A DNA stretch of 8,190 nt from Pseudazoarcus pumilus_A (GTDB lineage: Bacteria > Pseudomonadota > Gammaproteobacteria > Burkholderiales > Rhodocyclaceae). A program made the position numbers and the translations under genes. Each line of letters starts with the position of its first letter. Position 1 is the stretch's first letter. The stretch covers positions 1 to 8,190 of the forward strand of contig JAJLLM010000031.1 of assembly GCA_033837965.1 (NCBI GenBank), written 5' to 3'. Shown one piece after another: positions 1 through 6,479 of this stretch. Below the pieces are notes generated by a model, which worked only from the letters and a program-made list of their open reading frames with translations, ran no database searches and was not told the DNA's origin.

Positions 1-798
1 GCCACGCTGCGCGATCACAAGCTGCACACGGTGTGCGAGGAAGCCTCGTGCCCGAACATCCACGAGTGCTTCGGCAAGGGGACGGCCACCTTCATGATCA
101 TGGGCGACATCTGCACGCGGCGCTGCCCGTTCTGCGATGTCGGCCACGGCCGCCCGGAGGCGCTCAATGCCGACGAGCCACGCGAGCTGGCCGCCACCAT
201 CGCGGCGATGCGGCTCAACTACGTGGTGATTACCTCGGTCGATCGCGACGATCTGCGCGACGGCGGCGCGGCGCATTTCGTCGAGTGCATCCGCGCCACG
301 CGCGAGGCCTCGCCGAAAACCACCATCGAGGTGCTGGTGCCGGACTTCCGCGGCCGCATGGAGGTGGCGCTGGAGATCTTCGATCAGGCACCGCCGGACG
401 TCATGAACCACAACCTCGAAACCGTGCCGCGTCTGTACAAGCAGGCCCGCCCCGGCTCGGACTACGCGCATTCGCTGCTGCTGCTGAAGGAATTCAAGGC
501 ACGCAAGCCCGAGGTGCTGACCAAGTCCGGCCTGATGGTCGGTCTGGGCGAGACCGACGAGGAAATCCTCGAGGTCATGCGCGACCTGCGCGCACACGAC
601 GTCGACATGCTCACCATCGGCCAGTACCTGCAGCCCTCGGCCGGTCATCTGCCGGTGCTGCGCTACGTCCATCCGGACACCTTCAAGATGTTCGAGACCG
701 AAGCCCTGGCGATGGGCTTCCGCAATGCCGCCTGCGGTCCGATGGTGCGTTCCAGCTACTGGGCCGATCAGCAGGCTCACGGCGCCGGGGTGGTGTGA
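1..798 (+). CDS. lipA: Lipoyl synthase LipA, 5'-truncated by the window edge
   Basis: Radical SAM enzyme that inserts two sulfur atoms at C6 and C8 of the octanoyl group on lipoyl-domain proteins (pyruvate and 2-oxoglutarate dehydrogenases, glycine cleavage H protein). The frame is open from base 1 and 265 codons are present; E. coli LipA has 321 residues, so about 50 N-terminal residues lie outside. Both cluster motifs are visible, numbered from the first codon here: the auxiliary-cluster C-x4-C-x5-C (C12, C17, C23) and the radical-SAM C-x3-C-x2-C (C38, C42, C45, in CTRRCPFC). The C-terminal RSSY (residues 250-253), whose serine ligates the auxiliary cluster in characterised LipA proteins, is intact. 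The gene therefore looks functional. lipB, which makes the octanoylated substrate, often sits upstream, but that region is not in the window. The next gene begins 46 bases later with no clear terminator between. Confidence 0.97.
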   Translation, partial: ATLRDHKLHTVCEEASCPNIHECFGKGTATFMIMGDICTRRCPFCDVGHGRPEALNADEPRELAATIAAMRLNYVVITSVDRDDLRDGGAAHFVECIRATREASPKTTIEVLVPDFRGRMEVALEIFDQAPPDVMNHNLETVPRLYKQARPGSDYAHSLLLLKEFKARKPEVLTKSGLMVGLGETDEEILEVMRDLRAHDVDMLTIGQYLQPSAGHLPVLRYVHPDTFKMFETEALAMGFRNAACGPMVRSSYWADQQAHGAGVV

Positions 799-844
799 GC
801 GCTATTGCCGGACCGTCCGAAAGCGGCGACTTGAGGGGTGACCG

Positions 845-1288
845 GTGACGGTGACGCCGCTCGACGCCTGGGGGAGCTGGCTCAAGGGTTCGCTGTGGGC
901 CTACCCCGCGCTGGAAGCGGTGCACATCTCCGGCATCGCGCTGCTGTTCGGTTCTCTGGTGGTGCTGGAGTTGCGTCTGCTCGGATTGGGCCGCGCGATC
1001 GATGTTGTTCCGCTGGCGCGGCTGGCCCTGCCGGTCAGCCTGTTCGGTTTTGGTGTCGCCGCCTGTTCCGGGCTGATGCTGTTCGCGGCGGACGCCTTCG
1101 ACCTGCTGATCAATCCCGCCTTCCGCCTGAAGATGCTGGCGCTGGTGCTGGCTGGCACCAATGCCGCTCTGTTCCACGCATCCGGCGGACTGCGCGGGGA
1201 AGGTGCCATGGCGAAGCTGCAGCTCATGGTTTCACTGTTGTTATGGCTGGCCGTGATCGCCTGCGGGCGGATGATCGCCTACGTCTGA
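845..1288 (+). CDS. Small four-helix inner-membrane protein, DUF6644-like
   Basis: A 147-residue, strongly hydrophobic protein of unknown function. About four membrane segments can be drawn, near residues 18-46, 57-82, 93-112 and 124-146. The pattern YPALEAVHISGIALLFGS, then LRLLG, then NPAFRLKMLAL and NAALFH resembles the DUF6644 (DUF2214-like) family as I remember it. H27 in the first helix and H111 at the end of the third could in principle be haem ligands; that is inference only. I chose the GTG start at 845 because GAGGGG at 833-838 stands about six bases upstream. The upstream in-frame extension is not credible, and a larger ORF from 838 in another frame only shadows this gene. The gene lies 46 bases after lipA and 56 bases before the exported DUF6152-like gene, so all three may be co-transcribed. 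Its partner and substrate are unknown. Confidence 0.8.
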   Translation: MTVTPLDAWGSWLKGSLWAYPALEAVHISGIALLFGSLVVLELRLLGLGRAIDVVPLARLALPVSLFGFGVAACSGLMLFAADAFDLLINPAFRLKMLALVLAGTNAALFHASGGLRGEGAMAKLQLMVSLLLWLAVIACGRMIAYV

Positions 1289-1315
1289 ACCTGTCGGCGT
1301 TCGCACACTCTGAAA

Positions 1316-1344
1316 CGTCGTCCCGCCCTCAACGGAGAACGACG
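1316..1344 (+). promoter_or_regulatory. Possible leader hairpin presenting the SD of the DUF6152-like gene
   Basis: CGTCGT (1316-1321) and ACGACG (1339-1344) are perfect 6-bp complements. The 17-base loop between them holds GGAG (1334-1337), the Shine-Dalgarno site, and the 3' arm ends exactly at the ATG at 1345. It could present or hide the start region. A stem this short can occur by chance in GC-rich DNA, so this is weak. Confidence 0.25.
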
Positions 1345-1818
1345 ATGAACCGACGCAATTTCATCCTCAGTGCCGCCGTCGCGGCGCTGGCCCCACAGAT
1401 CGCGCGCGCCCACCACGGCTGGAGCGGTTTCGATGCGAATACCCCGGTGTACCTGCGCGGCAAGGTCAAGGCCGTGAAGTGGGAGAACCCCCACGCCATG
1501 CTGACCATAGAGATTGCTGACGGCCTGCAGGTGCCGGCCGAGCTGCGCCAGCGCGAACTGCCGGCGCAGACTTCGTCGGTGGATGGTGCGGACATCCTGC
1601 GTCGCGCCAAGGCACCGCCGGCCGGCGAGGTCGAATGGACGCTGGAGCTGGCGCCGCTGTTCCGTATCGGTCAGTGGAACATCCCGCAGCCGGCCGTGGG
1701 CGACGAGGTCGAGGCCATCGGTTACATCCTGCGCAAGGAAAACGCCCCGGCCTTCATGCGCGTGGAGTATCTGTTCCACGCCGGCCGGGGCTACGGGCTG
1801 CGTTCGGGGCCAGCCTGA
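1345..1818 (+). CDS. Exported DUF6152-like protein with mature N-terminal His-His
   Basis: A 157-residue periplasmic protein of unknown function. The N-terminus has twin arginines (R3-R4, in NRRNFIL), a hydrophobic stretch at 8-18 and an A-R-A cleavage site before H23. This is consistent with Tat export, though Sec is possible. The mature protein would begin HHGWSGFD and then carry WENPHA (residues 46-51), VEWTLELAP (97-104) and a GYILR/RVEY end. This order of motifs is typical of DUF6152 proteins. Residues about 60-95 look like an insertion relative to the short members I recall. The ATG at 1345 follows GGAG at 1334-1337 with seven intervening bases. It follows the DUF6644-like membrane gene, and the two families recur together in my recollection. 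The N-terminal His and the WENPH His suggest metal binding, but this is a hypothesis. Its TGA ends one base before the dksA stop codon on the other strand. Confidence 0.8.
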   Translation: MNRRNFILSAAVAALAPQIARAHHGWSGFDANTPVYLRGKVKAVKWENPHAMLTIEIADGLQVPAELRQRELPAQTSSVDGADILRRAKAPPAGEVEWTLELAPLFRIGQWNIPQPAVGDEVEAIGYILRKENAPAFMRVEYLFHAGRGYGLRSGPA

Positions 1819-2250
1819 TTATCTGAAGACGCGCTCTTCGCGCTCGTGCCGCTCCTGCTCCTCGATGGACAGCGTGGCGGTCGGGCGGGCCAGCAGGCGG
1901 CGCAGGCCGATGGGCTCGCCGGAGGCTTCGCAGTAGCCATAGGTGCGGTTGGCGATGCGGTCCAGCGCGCTGTCGATCTTGCGTAGCTGTTTGCGTTCGC
2001 GGTCGCGGATGCGTTGTTCCAGCACGTGCTCTTCTTCCTGCGTGGCGCGGTCGGCTTCATCCGGTACGGCTTCCGTTTCACGCAGGTGGGAGATGGTGGC
2101 CTGTCCGTTGTCGAAGATTTCCTGGCGCATGCGCTCGAGCAGCGCGCGGAAGAACTCGAGCTGCTGCGTGTTCATGTAGTCGTCTTCGGGCATCGCGAGG
2201 AGCTCTTCCTCGGTCAGCAGGCGGTCTGCGGTTTTTGCCTTGGCATTCAT
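1819..2250 (-). CDS. dksA: RNA polymerase-binding transcription factor DksA, zinc-finger Cys-poor form
   Basis: Binds the RNA polymerase secondary channel and, with ppGpp, represses rRNA and tRNA promoters and activates amino-acid promoters. The protein has 143 residues (E. coli DksA 151). The coiled coil spans about residues 30-100, and its tip keeps the functional acidic pair D64 and D67 in DEADRA, matching D71/D74 of E. coli. The globular region aligns as YGYCEASGEPIGLRRL, but the four-cysteine zinc finger is reduced to C107, S110, S128 and E131, so classical zinc binding is unlikely. The C-terminal helix is E/R-rich. I placed the start at 2250 because an AGGAG lies seven bases upstream; the longer in-frame extension to 2337 crosses the promoter region and has no DksA similarity. 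It is divergent from rep and convergent with the DUF6152-like gene, with no bases between the stop codons. Confidence 0.95.
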   Translation of the reverse strand: MNAKAKTADRLLTEEELLAMPEDDYMNTQQLEFFRALLERMRQEIFDNGQATISHLRETEAVPDEADRATQEEEHVLEQRIRDRERKQLRKIDSALDRIANRTYGYCEASGEPIGLRRLLARPTATLSIEEQERHEREERVFR

Positions 2251-2257
2251 GCGACTG

Positions 2258-2262
2258 CTCCT
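2258..2262 (-). promoter_or_regulatory. Shine-Dalgarno site fixing the dksA start
   Basis: On the minus strand AGGAG lies seven bases before the ATG at 2250. It supports this start over the longer in-frame ORF. Confidence 0.7.
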
Positions 2263-2286
2263 GCGTGGTGCGAACGTCGTATCGGC

Positions 2287-2318
2287 ATCATACGGCCAGA
2301 ACGCCGGGCAGGGGACAA
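2287..2318 (-). promoter_or_regulatory. Candidate dksA promoter
   Basis: On the minus strand, TATGAT at 2292-2287 is a good -10 hexamer. TTGTCC at 2318-2313 is a possible -35, but the spacer is 20 bases, longer than ideal. Initiation near 2280 would give a leader of about 30 bases that includes the Shine-Dalgarno site. Confidence 0.35.
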
Positions 2319-2330
2319 CTTGTGGGCGTC

Positions 2331-2358
2331 CTGCCACACCGGCTGCATCGGGTAGAAT
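2331..2358 (+). promoter_or_regulatory. Candidate rep promoter giving a nearly leaderless mRNA
   Basis: CTGCCA (2331-2336, 4 of 6 to TTGACA) and TAGAAT (2353-2358, 5 of 6 to TATAAT) are 16 bases apart. Transcription would begin near 2365, within a few bases of the rep ATG at 2367. No Shine-Dalgarno site is visible before that ATG, which agrees with a leaderless or near-leaderless transcript. Confidence 0.5.
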
Positions 2359-2366
2359 CGCGCCAC

Positions 2367-4355
<1,989 letters not shown>

Positions 4356-4368
4356 ACGCCCAAAAGAA

Positions 4369-4390
4369 AAGGGCGGCCGGAGCCGCCCTT
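4369..4390 (-). terminator. Intrinsic terminator of the cytochrome gene, probably shared with rep
   Basis: A perfect 9-bp stem, AAGGGCGGC (4369-4377) with GCCGCCCTT (4382-4390), has the four-base loop CGGA. On the minus strand it is followed by a T-rich run (complement of AAAAGAAAA at 4362-4370), the classical intrinsic form, about 20 bases after the cytochrome stop. On the plus strand it sits 14 bases after the rep stop but lacks a good T run, so it is weaker for rep. Confidence 0.85.
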
Positions 4391-4409
4391 GCAATCATCC
4401 TGTACAGCC

Positions 4410-4859
4410 TTACTCGCTGAACTTGGCGCCGCTCTGGTTGGCCATGTGGATGACCGCGCGACGCACTTCGTCGTCCGTCAGGTTCGGGTTGCCGCCGCGC
4501 GCCGGCATGGCGCCGACACCGTTGATGGCCGTGGTGACGATGGCGTCCAGACCCTTGGCGATGCGCGGCGCCCAAGCGGCGTTGTCACCGGTCTTCGGCG
4601 AGCCCGCGACGCCAGCCGAGTGGCACGCCGAGCACACTGACTTGTAAACCGTTTCGCCGTCGCGGTCGCCGGCGGCTTCGTCGGCCGCGGCCACTTTCAG
4701 TTCGACGCGCGCAACCGGCTGGATCAGCGTGGCGGTCAGTTCATGATCGATCTGCGGCTTCTCGCTACAGGCCGCCAGCACCAGCGCGAGCAGCGCAACG
4801 ACGGGCACGGCGTAACGACGATACTGCATCAGCGCAGCGGGCTTGCGGGTGTTCGACAT
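4410..4859 (-). CDS. Cytochrome c5-type monohaem lipoprotein
   Basis: A periplasmic electron carrier of class I. The 149-residue protein begins with a charged N-terminus and a hydrophobic segment (about 18-30) ending in the lipobox LAAC. C31 should be lipidated, tethering the protein to a membrane. A linker (32-65) precedes the haem domain. The single haem site is CSACH (C76, C79, H80), and the likely axial Met is M118 in GAMPARGG. The pattern of a haem site followed by AGVAGSPKTGD, AAW, GVGAMPARGG and LTDDEVRRAV is that of cytochrome c5 (CycB-like). AAGGA at 4866-4870 (minus strand) lies six bases before the ATG, and a TATAAT -10 stands about 35 bases upstream. The gene faces rep and shares its terminator. 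The partner oxidase or reductase is not in the window, so its exact electron-transfer role cannot be read here. Confidence 0.9.
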   Translation of the reverse strand: MSNTRKPAALMQYRRYAVPVVALLALVLAACSEKPQIDHELTATLIQPVARVELKVAAADEAAGDRDGETVYKSVCSACHSAGVAGSPKTGDNAAWAPRIAKGLDAIVTTAINGVGAMPARGGNPNLTDDEVRRAVIHMANQSGAKFSE

Positions 4860-4894
4860 GCTGAATCCTTTTCGCGGGAAGGGGCAAAGGCCGA

Positions 4895-4923
4895 ATTATA
4901 GCGACCCGTCGCCGGTTTGTGGT
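4895..4923 (-). promoter_or_regulatory. Promoter of the cytochrome c5 gene
   Basis: On the minus strand a perfect TATAAT lies at 4900-4895. The hexamer 17 bases upstream, ACCACA (4923-4918), matches TTGACA at only three positions. Transcription would start near 4888, giving a leader of roughly 29 bases with the AAGGA ribosome site. Confidence 0.6.
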
Positions 4924-4979
4924 CCGCCACGATGGACGCATGCTGCAGGGCGGTATATCCTTGCGCCCCCCGCGTCGAG

Positions 4980-4994
4980 TACACTCGGCGACTG
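4980..4994 (+). promoter_or_regulatory. Candidate -10 element and GC-rich discriminator of tRNA-Arg
   Basis: TACACT (4980-4985) is followed by CGGCGAC and ends nine bases before the mature tRNA. A GC-rich discriminator is the hallmark of promoters repressed by ppGpp and DksA. No convincing -35 exists at 16-18 bases; TTGCGC at 4961-4966 is only 13 bases upstream. The promoter is therefore tentative. Confidence 0.4.
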
Positions 4995-5071
4995 GCGCCC
5001 GTAGCTCAGCTGGATAGAGTACTGCCCTCCGAAGGCAGGGGTCGTGCGTTCGAATCGCGCCGGGCGCGCCA
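4995..5071 (+). tRNA. tRNA-Arg, anticodon CCG
   Basis: A 77-base cloverleaf with encoded CCA. The acceptor stem is GCGCCCG (4995-5001) with CGGGCGC (5061-5067), then discriminator G5068 and CCA. The D stem is GCTC/GAGT, and the anticodon stem CTGCC/GGCAG frames the loop CTCCGAA, placing CCG at 5029-5031. The T stem GTGCG/CGCGC encloses TTCGAAT. CCG reads the arginine codon CGG. All stems pair, so the tRNA looks functional. It is a lone tRNA between the cytochrome gene (other strand) and a glycosyltransferase with different composition. Confidence 0.97.
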
Positions 5072-5081
5072 AATTTCCCCG

Positions 5082-5104
5082 ACAAGCTCGCTGAATCAGC
5101 TTGT
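5082..5104 (+). terminator. Hairpin after tRNA-Arg, probable terminator
   Basis: ACAAGCT (5082-5088) and AGCTTGT (5098-5104) form a perfect 7-bp stem with a nine-base loop, starting 11 bases after the tRNA CCA. The following bases, TATGTGTCTG, are only modestly T-rich, so termination may be incomplete. An alternative inner stem GCTGA/TCAGC is also possible. Confidence 0.5.
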
Positions 5105-5155
5105 TATGTGTCTGCACCTTGGGTTGCCCTTGTGTGGTCTGTTGGGCGCGCAGGT

Positions 5156-5194
5156 TGCAGGCAGTGCTTTCCGGGTTTGCTGTGCCTGCAGGAG
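5156..5194 (+). promoter_or_regulatory. Leader stem abutting the Shine-Dalgarno site of the glycosyltransferase
   Basis: TGCAGGCA (5156-5163) pairs perfectly with TGCCTGCA (5183-5190) around a 19-base loop. The last stem base is the first base of AGGAG (5190-5194), the Shine-Dalgarno site, which stands six bases before the TTG at 5201. The stem could limit ribosome access. The strong site is the main reason for choosing this TTG start. Confidence 0.45.
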
Positions 5195-5200
5195 TGCGGC

Positions 5201-6172
5201 TTGAGCGAAGCAAGCGTGGTTTCCAGCCCTTCCGTTTGTGTCATTGCGGTATGCACTTATCGCCGGCCCCGGATGCTTCAGCGTTGCCTTGAGTCCATTG
5301 CGGCGCAAAAAGTGCCGCCTGACTGGCGTGTTTCGGTGCTGGTCATTGACAACGATCCTCAAGGAAGTCTTGCTTCAGCCATCCGTGAGTGGATGGAAGT
5401 CTGCCCTTTAGAGGTCGAGTATCTCCGCGAGCCGCAGCGCGGGATTCCCTATGCGCGGAATCTGGCTTGCCGGCGCAGCATTGAACTGGGTGCTGACTGG
5501 CTGGCCTTCATTGATGATGATGAGGAAGCCCTGCCCGGTTGGCTGATGGCCTATGCGCAGGCGATCAGGTGCTTTGAAGCAGAGGTCTATACCGGTCCGG
5601 TGCGCTATGAGATGCCCGAGCGCTACGCCGCTTACCTGGGCAATCGGGGTCTGCAACATTGCCCCGATGGCACGCTGCTGCCCCGTGCGGCAACCAGCAA
5701 TGTGTTGATGTCGACCGTTTTGCTGCGGCCACCCTGGTCCATGCAGTTCGATACCCGCATGGCTTTTACCGGCGGAAGCGACAGCGACTTCTTTACGTGT
5801 AGCGTGTTTCGTGGCGCGCGCATTGTCTGTGTCAATCACGCCCAAGTGTCCGAGCCGGTGATGGAGAACCGGCTGACCCTGCGGTGGCGCTTGAACCGGC
5901 AATTCCGTTCAAGCGCCAATCGCATGTACACGCAGTACAAGTTGAAAGGTGTCCTGCCAACTGTCTGCCAGGGGTTCGGTGAGTTCGTGGTGCGCTTGCT
6001 GCGCGGCAGTCTGCGCCTGATCACCGTGCCGGTGTATGGGGCAATGCGCGGCCGCGCAGGGTGCATGCATGCGTGGTACCACTGTCTTCGCCATTTCGCG
6101 AAAGCCTTCGGCACGCTGTCCGGTCTGTTTGGCGTGCAGCCACGAACCTACTGGAAGACCGACGGCTATTGA
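5201..6172 (+). CDS. Family 2-type glycosyltransferase, likely surface polysaccharide
   Basis: A probable GT-A fold nucleotide-sugar transferase of 323 residues. Visible motifs, numbered from the TTG: VCVIAVCTYRRP (about 12-23), the usual GT2 N-terminal strand; VLVIDNDP (46-53); REPQRGIPYARNLA (76-89); the DXD-type metal site FIDDDEE (103-109, D105-D107); and GGSDSDFF (181-188), in the position of the usual acidic catalytic-base motif. The C-terminal third is basic with hydrophobic stretches (around 255-300) that suggest peripheral membrane contact. Start: AGGAG six bases before TTG 5201 is strong, whereas the longer GTG 5108 version adds 31 residues with no family likeness and crosses a hairpin. 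GC is visibly lower than in neighbours and codons are less GC3-biased, consistent with horizontal transfer beside a tRNA. It stands alone with no other polysaccharide gene in view, so sugar and acceptor cannot be named. Confidence 0.85.
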   Translation: MSEASVVSSPSVCVIAVCTYRRPRMLQRCLESIAAQKVPPDWRVSVLVIDNDPQGSLASAIREWMEVCPLEVEYLREPQRGIPYARNLACRRSIELGADWLAFIDDDEEALPGWLMAYAQAIRCFEAEVYTGPVRYEMPERYAAYLGNRGLQHCPDGTLLPRAATSNVLMSTVLLRPPWSMQFDTRMAFTGGSDSDFFTCSVFRGARIVCVNHAQVSEPVMENRLTLRWRLNRQFRSSANRMYTQYKLKGVLPTVCQGFGEFVVRLLRGSLRLITVPVYGAMRGRAGCMHAWYHCLRHFAKAFGTLSGLFGVQPRTYWKTDGY

Positions 6173-6194
6173 TCGGCAGACCGCTCTTGCCGAT
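6172..6194 (+). terminator. Hairpin overlapping the glycosyltransferase stop codon
   Basis: ATCGGCA (6172-6178) pairs with TGCCGAT (6188-6194) around a nine-base loop, beginning at the last base of the TGA. No T run follows, so it may act in Rho-dependent ending or transcript stability, or be incidental. Confidence 0.35.
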
Positions 6195-6334
6195 GTTGCC
6201 GGTCTTCATTCGGAGAGCGCTCGATGAAGTGTGCAGTAGCGCTTTGCATCCCGCCCTTGAGGGTGCGGCCTTGATGCACGCCGTATCTAATGGCGCGATC
6301 CCCTCGGCAAGCCCTTTGCGGGTTTCATCGATCC

Positions 6335-6360
6335 CGGACACATGAACTCATGCATGTCCG
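6335..6360. repeat. Imperfect inverted repeat upstream of the kinase promoter
   Basis: CGGACA (6335-6340) pairs with TGTCCG (6355-6360), and the inner CATG (6341-6344) pairs with CATG (6349-6352) around AACT, with a two-base offset at 6353-6354. It ends 15 bases before the -35 of the kinase promoter. It could be an operator or activator site, or part of the upstream gene's transcript end; no T run follows. Confidence 0.4.
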
Positions 6361-6375
6361 TGCTCATCGGGCGTG

Positions 6376-6404
6376 CTGACCTGCTTCCGGAATGCGCTTA
6401 CACT
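6376..6404 (+). promoter_or_regulatory. Candidate promoter of the kinase / response regulator operon
   Basis: CTGACC (6376-6381, 4 of 6 to TTGACA) and TACACT (6399-6404, 4 of 6 to TATAAT) are separated by the ideal 17 bases. Transcription would start near 6411, about 70 bases before the kinase ATG, immediately ahead of a stem-loop. Confidence 0.5.
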
Positions 6405-6414
6405 GCCTGCAACT

Positions 6415-6435
6415 CCCGGTCGTCCAGCGACCGGG
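6415..6435 (+). promoter_or_regulatory. Stem-loop at the predicted 5' end of the kinase mRNA
   Basis: CCCGGTCG (6415-6422) and CGACCGGG (6428-6435) form a perfect 8-bp GC-rich stem with the loop TCCAG. If transcription starts near 6411, this is a 5'-terminal mRNA hairpin. It could instead end upstream transcription, since TTCCTGTT follows, but that tail is poor for an intrinsic terminator. Confidence 0.45.
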
Positions 6436-6479
6436 TTCCTGTTCCAGCCGCGTCGCGGCGGGTTGTCGTGGGCTCTGCC

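Larger units (their letters stand above)
6173..6479 (+). other. Gene-free stretch between glycosyltransferase and kinase
   Basis: About 307 bases with no convincing coding sequence. Short open frames exist, but none has a recognisable protein or a good ribosome site. The stretch holds the hairpin at the glycosyltransferase stop, a 26-base dyad at 6335-6360, a promoter at 6376-6404, a perfect stem-loop at 6415-6435 and a short palindrome, GCCGCGTCGCGGC, at 6447-6459. Roughly 6195-6334 holds nothing I can assign. Confidence 0.6.

Noticed and set aside
838..1818. A 326-residue open frame covering both small envelope genes
   Set aside because: Its first half is a frameshifted reading of the membrane protein gene. 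Only the part from 1345 is real, with its own ribosome site and signal peptide.
2235..2366. N-terminal extension of rep
   Set aside because: The added residues have no helicase similarity and the DNA is the divergent promoter region; the Rep-like protein begins at 2367.
5108..5200. Earlier GTG start for the glycosyltransferase
   Set aside because: The extra 31 residues have no GT2 likeness, the GTG lacks a good ribosome site, and the stretch contains a stem ending at the AGGAG that serves TTG 5201.
4995..6172. Genomic island with att sites at the tRNA
   Set aside because: I looked for a repeat of the tRNA 3' end and for an integrase and saw neither, so only a possible transferred gene is claimed.
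6342..6479. Earlier ATG for the histidine kinase
   Set aside because: The added 46 residues look non-coding and overlap the promoter, the stem-loop and the palindrome; H-box kinases of this minimal type start shortly before the H-box.
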